From Heliocidaris erythrogramma (taxonomy: Eukaryota > Echinodermata > Echinoidea > Camarodonta > Echinometridae), in contig CM046862.1 of assembly GCA_025617745.1 (NCBI GenBank), positions 55,153,946 through 55,217,945 on the forward strand: DNA of 64,000 bases. Direction: 5' to 3'. Every line of letters begins with the position of its first letter. The stretch's first letter is position 1. This document shows, in pieces, positions 24,213-37,780 of the stretch. A program made the translations under genes and the position numbers. Under the pieces are notes generated by a model that was given only the letters and a program-made list of their open reading frames with translations, searched no databases and was not told where the DNA came from.

Positions 24213-24574
24213 AGGAGTAATTTTAGGTTGTTTGCTGACGATTCCAATATTTTATATCCTTTACCAGCACAGTGAAAACAAATTAATTTATTTAGAAATA
24301 ACAGATAATTTAAGTTAGTGAATGGTGTGATGCAAATAAAATCACTCTTAATATAAAGAAAACTAATTTTTCGGTGATAAAGCCCATGAGAAAGATAGTA
24401 CGTGTGGTTGGTGAGGTAAAGATAAAAAATGATAAGCTAACCGAAGTACGTAATACCTAATTTGTTGGAATATATATTGATGAATATTTAAACTGGAGAG
24501 AACATGTTAATCACGTAGGTAGCGTAATTCACAAGAAGGTAGGGATTATAATCTCCTCAAAAAAAGTTCTGCAG
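24213..24574 (+). pseudogene. CR1-like RT fragment, unit B
   Basis: Carries the FADD box and the same lesions as the other units. One private change makes the KPKRK stretch KPMRK. Confidence 0.8.
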
Positions 24575-27070
24575 TTCAACTTTGAGCCTTGATATCTTTT
24601 TGGCGGCTTTTTAATCATTCTTGATTTTTAGATCATTGGAAAGTTCATTTATCCCCCTTCACATCCATGCCCCATTTGTAATGGTTATGTCATCCTTGAA
24701 TGCACAGCACCCCTGAATAGAGGGCAAAGTCAAAAGTGAAAAGTTGCAAATTGAATGGCTAATCTTGGCTATTGTCTATTGCTTTCGACCATAAAAACGA
24801 ATACCAGATATGCATACAGAGTAAGAGATAAAAGATATATAGAACACGATGAGACAGAATGGCGTGTGAGTTAGGATTTACAAAAGAGAAATTATTCCCT
24901 GTTGTCCGTAGGCATGTGAAACCGCACATGCCATTCCGACATGTCCGAGAAATATAATATATATTGCACGGCATACATATGAAATTATACAAAAGAAAGC
25001 AAATGATCGTCGAGAAAATTACTGTGGAGCATTGAAATTTGCCAAATGTAAATTACATCGGATCTGGATAAAACTACCTGTCATCAAAATTGATTAATTC
25101 ATGAAAATAACTGTTTGACTGAGGCCTTGGAAAAAGAATGAATGATACATAGGTATATCCACTATTTAAAAACTGAAGAAAACAAAATGAAATGGAATCG
25201 GACATATAAAAGGTTAAATCTTACCAGAATTCCATTAAAAACATCTTGCATGCAACATTGAAAAGGCTAATATACATGTACTTGATATTAAAGATTGCAA
25301 TGCAAGTATACATTATGATTTAAAATTTAATTAAAAATACATGCGGAATGATAGAGATACACAGAGGAGGAAACATATTGTATGGAGGCTATATAAATAA
25401 CAAATTTTATGAATAAATATGAAACGTAAATCACTGCGTACTACGATAATGCTGCAGATTAGAACAATATCCAGGATTATTTTAAAACTGAAAGTGGATT
25501 TGAAGACTTAACAACAACAAAAAAAGGAAAAAAAGGAATCATTGTACAGACAAATTAATAATAAAGCTTTTGCTGTTTTGGGCTGTATGCACATAATATG
25601 GTTAATCCTACAAGTGAAATATAATTGTAGAAAGATAATTTATGGCATACTAGTATGACAATTCATATGTCTGACACTAGCAGTAACTGAACACCTACAC
25701 AAATTCTGAGGGAACATTAACACTAATATTTTAGTTTTGCTCTTTTCCTTGATATGGAACAAAATAATAATGTGTACACTGTATTTAATGAATTTCCTTC
25801 TCAAACTTTATTTAGGACGACGAGGCGAACATTAATTAATCGATTATTTGATAGATGAAAATCATTTTTTTTATTCAAGAAAGTGTTCAACATACATTCC
25901 CAGGTCCATGACAGGTATACATAGAAAATACACACAGACTTGAGAAACATATATACATATACACATACACTTAAACACAGGAGATGTAACATCCATACAT
26001 TTATTATAATCGATCAAGTAAATATTGTACTTCTTATTGTTCTCTTTTATGAAAGGTGGTATTTCGATGAGTTGTTATGACCTTATATTTTGCTTTTAAA
26101 GATACTATTCATGCTTTTGGCCTTCCAGGTGCCTTCGATATCGCGGGCATTCGGACTGACGGGCCTTCGGTCAACTGAGCATGGAACTACTACTGGGCTT
26201 CTCGGTCCAGCGAACGTAGCGCGCGAATTAGCGAATAGTTGAATGATTGTTCCACAATAGCGGTAAATGAACACCTACACAAATTCTGAGGGAACACTAA
26301 CATTAATATTTTAATATTTCCTTGATATGGAACAAAATAATAATGTGTACACTGTATTTAATGAATTTCCTCCTTAAACTAATAGGACGACGAGGCGAAC
26401 ATTAATTAATCGATTATTCGATATATTATAATCAATCATGTAAATATTGTGCAAAAACTTATTTTTAAGGAACATTTGAATATTTTCATAAGTTTGTTTT
26501 ACATAATTATATTTAATTTACTTTGTTCTGAAATATATAAAGGCATTTATTATCAATTATAATACGTAATTTTGATTTTGAATGTAAAGTGTCACACTAA
26601 AAAAATATTAACCATTTGAAATAAAAAAATCAAAATAAATATATAAAATAAATGAACACATCGTCGACGGGAACTTTTTGCGATAACTTCTATCGAAATC
26701 CTTCTTTTTGTCACGAGCATTGCCACTTATGTCGTGGAAGTGCTCCCAATATGTTATACACGCAATGTCAGTATTAGTTACTTAGGCTAAGTTCTTTCTG
26801 TAGCTAGGCAGGCAGCAACCGTTGTCTTCCATCTTGTTCAGATCTTCCGCCGAAATCTTCCCCTCATCCCACCTCAGTCTCTCAATCACAATTCAAATAC
26901 CATTGCTTGAATATCTTCATAAGTTTCCCTTTCATTCCCTAAGATAATTCCCTGTCTTTAACAAAATCATAACGCATAATGCATGTATTATCAATAGATA
27001 TGATAGATATTGATTTCAATTATGAAATGGGATATTGCATACATTAACTATTTTTTAAATAATAAAACGA

Positions 27071-27103
<33 letters not shown>

Positions 27104-27861
27104 GTTTGGTTTATTGTCATAAAAATCATTACACATGCAGCTAAAAACTGACAATGTCCAATCTACAAGGTAAAATGCATATATTAATACAATTGGTATA
27201 CATTAAAATATCAATTAAAATAGTCGTTATCAAGATGTTTGTATCCCCCCCCCCCCCCCCCCCCCCCTTCACTGTACATCGCCTAATTGGTAAAGCCGTA
27301 AAGGGAGTAATCTTGATATTGTCCCTTCAAATACAAAGTCATGTCACAAAACAGATAATTATCAACTCTAAGTGCACCAGGGACGAGGAGAGGGAGTCAA
27401 GAGAGATGTTTGTATTTTTGTTAAAGTTAAGAGCTGTGAAGTATTTATGTGGGGGGCATAGCTTTAGGCCTAGTAGAGGCTAGACTCAGATGAGCAAATA
27501 CTGCGATATCTGACGGGAATGCCCCCAAAATTAAAAGAAATAATGATAATAAAATGCTATCTTTTTTTTCTAAATCAGAATATTTTCATTTGATATCATG
27601 ATTATTGCAAATTAAACGGATGAGAGACCTATAATATAAATCTATTGGCATTATTCTGTTAAAAGTCAAAACAGAAAAGGCTTTATTTAAATGAGATTAC
27701 GTGCGAGGAATTCCTTATACAAATATATTGAAATATATTAAGCTCTATACATGTTAAGCTCTATATGAGCAAATACTGCGATATCTGACGGGAATGCCCC
27801 CAAAATTAAAAAAAAATAATGATAATAAAATCTTTTTTTTTTCTAAATCGGAATATTTCAT

Positions 27862-28237
27862 TCAAACGTTCTTACTTTGCCACTTTCAGTTTTAGATATT
27901 TGTTTTGGAGTTCATACAAGGCATGGTTTAGTCAACACAATTCTGTTTTATGCTAAGTACTTTATTTACAGATATAAATACATTGATAAAACATTGATTT
28001 TCAAACATTTTCAAAAAGACATAATTTTTTTAGAAAAAAGTAGAGCGAGTTATTGCAATTAGACAAGGCAAACGTTTAGTTCACCAAGATAAATGGAAAG
28101 CAATGAATATGTCACATGATTTACTTGCTGAATTGTAACATACTTTTATTTATATATGATTCATGTTTTATTGTTCTTGAATGTATGTATTTTGTTTACT
28201 GAAATGAAGCAATAAAATCTATAATGAGAAAAAAAAA
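27862..28237 (+). pseudogene. Tx1/L1-like 3' end, unit C
   Basis: Counterpart of 17,511-17,887. A shorter T-run lets the NTILFYAKYFIYRYKYIDKT frame continue into LEKSRASYCN before stopping. Confidence 0.7.
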
Positions 28238-28786
28238 CATGAATATGTGACAACTTTTTCCCCCTTGCTTGTCCGAAATCTCAGAATAGAAGGCATCTTT
28301 TTGTTCGTTAGGCGTGAGCCCCCTTCCCCTCCCCCTGCATGCTTTCGTGGATACGCCGCCAATATAAATAAAAGAAAACAATGTAGGGGCTTGCTCCGAA
28401 GCCCTAACCAGCGCAATAGGGACTAACGGCTATATACCAATAATGATAAAAAGGGAAAAAGCGGCATCCGTACTTTGAATTGAATTAATATAGTAACCAA
28501 CAATAGCAGCTGATGATATAATTCATTTATTTACAGTCCTATTCTGTCTTGCCCGCCTCAGCTCTCTCTGTCTGTCTGTCTCTCTCTCCCTTCCCTCCCC
28601 TTCTCACGGGTTTTCATTTTCTCATACTCTCTTATTCTCTTATTCTCTCACAACCGATCCGTCAAAATGACTCCAATAGAAATGAGGACAAAATAATGAT
28701 CTCTTATTTTTTTACCAATCTCAACATTTAATGAGATCGACCACCAACACTGTGCAATCCCATTCTTCACATCCATGACAGAATAG

Positions 28787-28971
28787 CAGGGGCGGATCCG
28801 GGGGTGGGGGGGGGGGGGGGGGCAATTGGCCACGGCCCCCTTTTTGAAACTTAACTGGTATACCTTAAGTGCACATTTAAAAAAAAAGAATCATTGCCTA
28901 CTTAATTTGTGTACTTTTCCGTCTCTGTGCCCCCCCCCCCTTTTTTTTACAAAATCCTGAATCCGCCCCTG
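28787..28971. mobile_element. Poly-G MITE, unit C
   Basis: Counterpart of 13,054-13,233. The G-run is interrupted by one T near its start, as in unit D and the left-edge copy. Confidence 0.8.
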
Positions 28972-29084
28972 GAATAGGAATTACATTCTCTTGAACTGCA
29001 AACTGAAGGCATACGCGGGCTCTTGCCTAAAACGTAAATAAAACCGGATCGAGCACCATTAATCTGGGAGCCAATGCATGGGGC

Positions 29085-29270
29085 TGATTGATTGATTGAT
29101 TGATTGATTGATTTTATTCGTCAGATAATATACATGACATATCATGACAGGATAGCCCATGAAAGCCGAAAAGGCTTATTTCCAATGGGGTCCTTGAACA
29201 TAATTAAGCACATTATAAAATACGACAAGATTAAATCGTGAATACTGAATACAAATTTTACACTTGACCA
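29085..29270 (-). mobile_element. CR1-type 3' tail with (GATT)n, unit C
   Basis: Same site and sequence as in units A and B. Confidence 0.7.
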
Positions 29271-29389
29271 AGCAACAACAGTCGGTCTATTACCATCCGA
29301 AAAATACTTGCAAAAAGGCCCAGCCTAGCTATAGGCATCTTATCAGTCACTATTCAGCTCAGGTAATCTGCTTGATCTAACATTTGGCT

Positions 29390-29751
29390 AGGAGTAATTT
29401 TAGGTTGTTTGCTGACGATTCCAATATTTTATATCCTTTACCAGCACAGTGAAAACAAATTAATTTATTTAGAAATAACAGATAATTTAAGTTAGTGAAT
29501 GGTGTGATGCAAATAAAATCACTCTTAATATAAAGAAAACTAATTTTTCGGTGATAAAGCCCAAGAGAAAGATAGTACGTGTGGTTGGTGAGGTAAAGAT
29601 AAAAAATGATAAGCTAACCGAAGTACGTAATACCTAATTTGTTGGAATATATATTGATGAATATTTAAACTGGAGAGAACATGTTAATCACGTAGGTAAC
29701 GTAATTCACAAGAAGGTAGGGATTATAATCTCCTCAAAAAAAGTTCTGCAA
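29390..29751 (+). pseudogene. CR1-like RT fragment, unit C
   Basis: Shares with unit D two changes not seen in A or B (gtaggtaacg and ctgcaattc), linking C and D as neighbours by descent or conversion. Confidence 0.8.
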
Positions 29752-32247
29752 TTCAACTTTGAGCCTTGATATCTTTTTGGCGGCTTTTTAATCATTCTTG
29801 ATTTTTAGATCATTGGAAAGTTCATTTATCCCCCTTCACATCCATGCCCCATTTGTAATGGTTATGTCATCCTTGAATGCACAGCACCCCTGAATAGAGG
29901 GCAAAGTCAAAAGTGAAAAGTTGCAAATTGAATGGCTAATCTTGGCTATTGTCTATTGCTTTCGACCATAAAAACGAATACCAGATATGCATACAGAGTA
30001 AGAGATAAAAGATATATAGAACACGATGAGACAGAATGGCGTGTGAGTTAGGATTTACAAAAGAGAAAATTCTTCCCTGTTGTCCGTAGGCATGTGAACC
30101 CGCACATGCCATTCCGACATGTCCGAGAAATATAATATATATTGCACGGCATACATATATAATTATACAAAAGAAAGCAAATGATCGTCGAGAAAATTAC
30201 TGTGGAGCATTGAAATTTGCCAAATGTAAATTACATCGGATCTGGATAAAACTACCTGTCATCAAAATTGATTAATTCATGAAATAACTGTTTGACTGAG
30301 GCCTTGGAAAAAGAATGAATGATACATAGGTATATCCACTATTTAAAAACTGAAGAAAACAAAATGAAATGGAATCGGACATATAAAAGGTTAAATCTTA
30401 CCAGAATTCCATTAAAAACATCTTGCATGCAACATTGAAAAGGCTAATATACATGTACTTGATATTAAAGATTGCAATGCAAGTATACATTATGATTTAA
30501 AATTTAATTAAAAATACATGCGGAATGATAGAGATACACAGAGGAGGAAACATATTGTATGGAGGCTAGATAAATAACAAATTTTATGAATAAATATGAA
30601 ACGTAAATCACTGCGTACTACGATAATGCTGCAGATTAGAACAATATCCAGGATTATTTTAAAACTGAAAGTGGATTTGAAGACTTAACAACAACAAAAA
30701 AAGGAAAAAAAGGAATCATTGTACAGACAAATTAATAATAAAGCTTTTGCTGTTTTGGGCTGTATGCACATAATATGGTTAATCCTACAAGTGAAATATA
30801 ATTGTAGAAAGATAATTTATGGCATACTAGTATGACAATTCATATGTGTGACACTAGCAGTAACTGAACACCTACACAAATTCTGAGGGAACATTAACAC
30901 TAATATTTTAGTTTTGCTCTTTTCCTTGATATGGAACAAAATAATAATGTGTACACTGTATTTAATGAATTTCCTTCTCAAACTTTATTTAGGACGACGA
31001 GGCGAACATTAATTAATCGATTATTTGATAGATGAAAATCATTTTTTTTATTCAAGAAAGTGTTCAACATACATTCCCAGGTCCATGACAGGTATACATA
31101 GAAAATACACACAGACTTGAGAAACATATATACATATACACATACACTTAAACACAGGAGATGTAACATCCATACATTTATTATAATCGATCAAGTAAAT
31201 ATTGTACTTCTTATTGTTCTCTTTTATGAAAGGTGGTATTTCGATGAGTTGTTATGACCTTATATTTTGCTTTTAAAGATACTATTCATGCTTTTGGCCT
31301 TCCAGGTGCCTTCGATATCGCGGGCATTCGGACTGACGGGCCTTCGGTCAACTGAGCATGGAACTACTACTGGGCTTCTCGGTCCAGCGAACGTAGCGCG
31401 CGAATTAGCGAATAGTTGAATGATTGTTCCACAATAGCGGTAAATGAACACCTACACAAATTCTGAGGGAACACTAACATTAATATTTTAATATTTCCTT
31501 GATATGGAACAAAATAATAATGTGTACACTGTATTTAATGAATTTCCTCCTTAAACTAATAGGACGACGAGGCGAACATTAATTAATCGATTATTCGATA
31601 TATTATAATCAATCATGTAAATATTGTGCAAAAACTTATTTTTAAGGAACATTTGAATATTTTCATAAGTTTGTTTTACATAATTATATTTAATTTACTT
31701 TGTTCTGAAATATATAAAGGCATTTATTATCAATTATAATACGTAATTTTGATTTTGAATGTAAAGTGTCACACTAAAAAAATATTAACCATTTGAAATA
31801 AAAAAATCAAAATAAATATATAAAATAAATGAACACATTGTCGACGGGAACTTTTTGCGATAACTTCTATCGAAATCCTTCTTTTTGTCACGAGCATTGC
31901 CACTTATGTCGTGGAAGTGCTCCCAATATGTTATACACGCAATGTCAGTATTAGTTACTTAGGCTAAGTTCTTTCTGTAGCTAGGCAGGCAGCAACCGTT
32001 GTCTTCCATCTTGTTCAGATCTTCCGCCGAAATCTTCCCCTCATCCCACCTCAGTCTCTCAATCACAATTCAAATACCATTGCTTGAATATCTTCATAAG
32101 TTTCCCTTTCATTCCCTAAGATAATTCCCTGTCTTTAACAAAATCATAACGCATAATGCATGTATTATCAATAGATATGATAGATATTGATTTCAATTAT
32201 GAAATGGGATATTGCATACATTAACTATTTTTTAAATAATAAAACGA

Positions 32248-32280
<33 letters not shown>

Positions 32281-33034
32281 GTTTGGTTTATTATCATAAA
32301 AATCATTACACATGCAGCTAAAAACTGACAATGTCCAATCTACAAGGTAAAATGCATATATTAATACAATTGGTATACATTAAAATATCAATTAAAATAG
32401 TCGTTATCAAGATGTTTGTATCCCCCCCCCCGCCCCCATTTTACTGTACATCGCCTAATTGGTAAAGCCGTAAAGGGAGTAATCTTGATATTGTCCCTTC
32501 AAATACAAAGTCATGTCACAAAACAGATAATTATCAACTCTAAGTGCACCAGGGACGAGGAGAGGGAGTCAAGAGAGATGTTTGTATTTTTGTTAAAGTT
32601 AAGAGCTGTGAAGTATTTATGTGGGGGGCATAGCTTTAGGCCTAGTAGAGGCTAGACTCAGATGAGCAAATACTGCGATATCTGACGGGAATGCCCCCAA
32701 AATTAAAAGAAATAATGATAATAAAATGCTATCTTTTTTTTCTAAATCAGAATATTTTCATTTGATATCATGATTATTGCAAATTAAACGGATGAGAGAC
32801 CTATAATATAAATCTATTGGCATTATTCTGTTAAAAGTCAAAACAGAAAAGGCTTTATTTAAATGAGATTACGTGCGAGGAATTCCTTATACAAATATAT
32901 TGAAATATATTAAGCTCTATACATGTTAAGCTCTATATGAGCAAATACTGCGATATCTGACGGGAATGCCCCCAAAATTAAAAAAAAATAATGATAATAA
33001 AATCTTTTTTTTTTTCTAAATCGGAATATTTCAT

Positions 33035-33412
33035 TCAAACGTTCTTACTTTGCCACTTTCAGTTTTAGATATTTGTTTTGGAGTTCATACAAGGCATGGT
33101 TTAGTCAACACAATTCTGTTTTATGCTAAGTACTTTATTTACAGATATAAATACATTGATAAAACATTGATTTTCAAACATTTTCAAAAAGACATAATTT
33201 TTTTTAGAAAAAAGTAGAGCGAGTTATTGCAATTAGACAAGGCAAACGTTTAGTTCACCAAGATAAATGGAAAGCAATGAATATGTCACATGATTTACTT
33301 GCTGAATTGTAACATACTTTTATTTATATATGATTCATGTTTTATTGTTCTTGAATGTATGTATTTTGTTTACTGAAATGAAGCAATAAAATCTATAATG
33401 AGAAAAAAAAAA
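33035..33412 (+). pseudogene. Tx1/L1-like 3' end, unit D
   Basis: Counterpart of 17,511-17,887. Confidence 0.7.
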
Positions 33413-33961
33413 CATGAATATGTGACAACCTTTTCCCCCTTGCTTGTCCGAAATCTCAGAATAGAAGGCATCTTTTTGTTCGTTAGGCGTGAGCCCCCTT
33501 CCCCTCCCCCTGCATGCTTTCGTGGATACGCCGCCAATATAAATAAAAGAAAACAATGTAGGGGCTTGCTCCGAAGCCCTAACCAGCGCAATAGGGACTA
33601 ACGGCTATATACCAATAATGATAAAAAGGGAAAAAGCGGCATCCGTACTTTGAATTGAATTAATATAGTAACCAACAATAGCAGCTGATGATATAATTCA
33701 TTTATTTACAGTCCTATTCTGTCTTGCCCGCCTCAGCTCTCTCTGTCTGTCTGTCTCTCTCTCCCTTCCCTCCCCTTCTCACGGGTTTTCATTTTCTCAT
33801 ACTCTCTTATTCTCTTATTCTCTCACAACCGATCCGTCAAAATGACTCCAATAGAAATGAGGACAAAATAATGATCTCTTATTTTTTTACCAATCTCAAC
33901 ATTTAATGAGATCGACCACCAACACTGTGCAATCCCATTCTTCACATCCATGACAGAATAG

Positions 33962-34140
33962 CAGGGGCGGATCCGGGGGTGGGGGGGGGGGGCAATTGGC
34001 CACGGCCCCCTTTTTGAAACTTAACTGGTATACCATAAGTGCACATTTAAAAAAAAAGAATCATTGCCTACTTAATTTGTGTACTTTTCCGTCTCTGTGC
34101 CCCCCCCCCTTTTTTTTACAAAATCCTGAATCCGCCCCTG
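33962..34140. mobile_element. Poly-G MITE, unit D
   Basis: Counterpart of 13,054-13,233, with intact caggggcgg and cgcccctg ends. Confidence 0.8.
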
Positions 34141-34253
34141 GAATAGGAATTACATTCTCTTGAACTGCAAACTGAAGGCATACGCGGGCTCTTGCCTAAA
34201 ACGTAAATAAAACCGGATCGAGCACCATTAATCTGGGAGCCAATGCATGGGGC

Positions 34254-34438
34254 TGATTGATTGATTGATTGATTGATTGATTTTATTCGTCAGATAATAT
34301 ACATGACATATCATGACAGGATAGCCCATGAAAGCCGAAAAGGCTTATTTCCAATGGGGTCCTTGAACATAATTAAGCACATTATAAAATACGACAAGAT
34401 TAAATCGTGAATACTGAATACAAATTTTACACTTGACC
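34254..34438 (-). mobile_element. CR1-type 3' tail with (GATT)n, unit D
   Basis: Same site and sequence as in units A-C. Confidence 0.7.
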
Positions 34439-34558
34439 AAGCAACAACAGTCGGTCTATTACCATCCGAAAAATACTTGCAAAAAGGCCCAGCCTAGCTA
34501 TAGGCATCTTATCAGTCACTATTCAGCTCAGGTAATCTGCTTGATCAAACATTTGGTT

Positions 34559-34920
34559 AGGAGTAATTTTAGGTTGTTTGCTGACGATTCCAATATTTTA
34601 TATCCTTTACCAGCACATTGAAAACAAATTAATTTATTTAGAAATAACAGATAATTTAAGTTAGTGAATGGTGTGATGCAAATAAAATCACTCTTAATAT
34701 AAAGAAAACTAATTTTTCGGTGATAAAGCCCAAGAGAAAGATAGTACGTGTGGTTGGTGAGGTAAAGATAAAAAATGATAAGCTAACCGAAGTACGTAAT
34801 ACCTAATTTGTTGGAATATATATTGATGAATATTTAAACTGGAGAGAACATGTTAATCACGTAGGTAACGTAATTCACAAGAAGGTAGGGATTATAATCT
34901 CCTCAAAAAAAGTTCTGCAA
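34559..34920 (+). pseudogene. CR1-like RT fragment, unit D
   Basis: Same lesions as the others, plus a private change in the preceding context (ttggttagg for ttggctagg). Confidence 0.8.
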
Positions 34921-35968
34921 TTCAACTTTGAGCCTTGATATCTTTTTGGCGGCTTTTTAATCATTCTTGATTTTAGATCATTGGAAAGTTCATTTATCCC
35001 CCTTCACATCCATGCCCCATTTGTAATGGTTATGTCATCCTTGAATGCACAGCACCCCTGAATAGAGGGCAAAGTCAAAAGTGAAAAGTTGCAAATTGAA
35101 TGGCTAATCTTGGCTATTGTCTATTGCTTTCGACCATAAAAACGAATACCAGATATGCATACAGAGTAAGAGATAAAAGATATATAGACCAAGATAAGAC
35201 AGAATGGCATGTGAGTCAGAATTCACAAAAGAGAAAATTCTTCCCTGTTGTCCGTAGGCATGTGAACCCGCACATGCCATTCCGACATGTCCGAGAAATA
35301 TAATATATATTGCACGGCATACATATATAATTATACAAAAGAAAGCAAATGATCGTCGAGAAAATTACGGTGGAGCATTGAAATTTGCCAAATGTAAATT
35401 ACATCGGATCTGGATAAAACTACCTGTCATCAAAATTGATTAATTCATGAAATAACTGTTTGACTGAGGCCTTGGAAAAAGAATGAATGATACATAGGTA
35501 TATCCACTATTTAAAAACTGAAGAAAACAAAATGAAATGGAATCGGACATATAAAAGGTTAAATCTTACCAGAATTTCATTAAAAACATCTTGCATGGAA
35601 TATTAAAAAGGCTAATATACATGTACTTGATATTAAAGATTGCAATGCAAGTTTACATTATGATTTAAAATTTAATTAAAAATACTAGTATACATGCGGA
35701 ATGATAAAGATACACAGAGGAGGAAACATATTGTATGGAAGCTAGATAAATAACAAAAATAAATATGATAGGTAAATCACTGCGTACTACGATAATAGAA
35801 CAATAGAACAATATCCAGGATTATTTTAAAACTGAAAGTGGATATGAAGACTTAACAACAAAAACCAAAAAAATGGAAAAAAAGGAATCATTGTATAGAC
35901 AAATTAATAACAAAGCTATTTCTGTTTTTGGGCTGTATGCACATAATGGTTAATCCTACAAGTGAAAT

Positions 35969-37450
35969 ATAATTGTAGAAAGATAAGTTATGGCATACTA
36001 GTATGACAATTTATATGTGTGACACTAGCAGTAACTGAACACCTACACAAATTCTGAGGGAACATTAACACTAATATTTTAGTTTTGCTCTTTTACTTGA
36101 TATGGAACAAAATAATAATGTGTACACTGTATTCAATGAATTTCCTTCTCAAATTTTATTTAGGACGACGAGGCGAACATTAATTAATCGATTATTTGAT
36201 AGATGAAAATCATTTTTTTTATTCAAGAAAATATTCAACATACATTTCCAGGTCCACTGTCCATTTGGACAGTGACAGGTATACATAGAAAATACACACA
36301 GACTTGAGAAACATATATACATATACACATACACTTAAACACAGGAGATGTAACATCCATACATTTATTATAATCGATCAAGTAAATATTGTACTTTTTA
36401 TTGTTCTCTTTTATGAAAGGTGGTATTTTGATGAGTTGTTATGGCCTTATATTTTGCTTTTAAAGATACTATTCATGCTTTTGGCCTTCCAGGTGCCTTC
36501 GGTATCGCGGGCATTCGGACTGACGGGCCTTCGGTCAACTGAGCATGGAACTACTACTGGGCTTCTCGGTCCAGCGAACATAGCGCGCGAATTAGCGAAT
36601 AGTTGAATGATTGTTCCACAATAGCGGTAAATGAACACCTACACAAATTCTGAGGGAACATTAACATTAATATTTTAATATTTTCTTGATATGGAACAAA
36701 ATAATAATGTGTACACTGTATTTAATGAATTTCCTTCTTAAACTAATAGGCCTATAGGACGACGAGGCGAACATTAATTAATCGATTATTCGATATATTA
36801 TAATCAATCATGTAAATATTGTGCAAAAACTTATTTTCAAGGAACATTTGAATATTTTCATGAGATTTTTTTACATAATTATATTTAATTTATTTTGTTC
36901 TGAAATATATAAAGGCGTTTATTATCAATTACAATACGTAATTTAGATTTTGAATGTAAAGTGTCATACTAAAAAAATATTAACCATTTAAAATAAAAAA
37001 ATCAAAATAAATATTAAAAATAAATGAACACATTGTCGACGGGAACTTTTTGCGATAACTTCTATCGAAATACTTCTTTTTGTCACGAGCATTGCCACTT
37101 ATGTCGTGGAAGTGCTCCTAATATGTTGTACACGCAATGTCAGTATTAGTTATTTAGGCTAAGTTCTTTCTGTAGCTAGGCAGGCAGCAACCGTTGTCCT
37201 CCATCTTGTTCAGATCTTTCGCCGAAATCTTCCCCTCATCCCACCTCAGTCTCTCAATCACAATTCAAATACCATTGCTTGAATATCTTCATAAGTTTCC
37301 CTTTGATTCCCTTAGATAATTCCCTGTCTTTAACAAAATCATAACGCATAATGCATGTATTATCAATTGTGATAGATATTATTGATTTCAATTATGAAAT
37401 GTGATATTGCATATATTAACTATTTTTTAAATAATAAAACGATTATTTAA
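35969..37450 (+). repeat. Right-edge partial tandem unit E
   Basis: It matches the first ~1.5 kb of the unit and then departs at about 37,450, where the other units have the ATT microsatellite and X. It shares with the left-edge unit the cactgtcc/ggacagtg hairpin (near 36,255-36,274), the word aggcctatagg (about 36,748) and several bases, against A-D. This fits an array whose ends escaped homogenisation. Confidence 0.9.
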
Positions 37451-37780
37451 ATACAAATCTTCTCATAAGAACGTTATCAGCTGGGAGATGTCAAATATCT
37501 CCTTATTTTTGCGATGAGTACTGCCACTGTTGCGCAGTGCTCGAGAATTCAAGCTGTATATGCAGATATCAAAGAAAGTATGCTTTTCAGAAAGCTAAAT
37601 GCACTATGATTGAATACAGGTGCCTCAAAAAGAAGAAAAAAAATGAATCCTGGTTAACGTGAGAAATATTTTGTGACCCTCTTATTCTATCTCTCTCTCT
37701 TATTCTTATGAACTGCATTATCAAACTTTCCAACTTGATTGTGGATAGTTGGTTTTTTTTCACTTGAGGATCAGAACTTT
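37451..37780 (+). repeat. Family sequence shared with 45,220-45,440 and 53,130-53,680
   Basis: The words tcagctgggagatgtcaaat and ctgccactgttgcgcagtgc, followed by aagctaaatgcac, occur in all three places, each following the gtagctaggcaggcagcaac block. It appears to be the ancestral continuation of the unit, replaced by X in A-D. Confidence 0.75.

Larger units (their letters stand above)
20445..25620 (+). repeat. Tandem unit B (5176 bp)
   Basis: Same layout as unit A without the 79-bp segment. Differences from A and C are mostly single bases and homopolymer or ATT-repeat lengths (ATT run near 21,898-21,927; C-run near 22,069). Confidence 0.95.
25621..30797 (+). repeat. Tandem unit C (5177 bp)
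   Basis: Near-identical to B. The C-run near 27,246-27,267 is the longest of the series. One T fewer in the Tx1-like part keeps a slightly longer frame open there (27,877-28,062). Confidence 0.95.
30798..35968 (+). repeat. Tandem unit D (5171 bp)
   Basis: Like C up to about 35,180, then increasingly different: tatagaccaagataagac near 35,185, and after about 35,560 several substitutions and indels, including an inserted tactagta near 35,685 and loss of gctgcagatt near 35,795. The C-run near 32,422 is interrupted by a G. The right end thus looks like older edge sequence joined to a homogenised left part. Confidence 0.95.
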
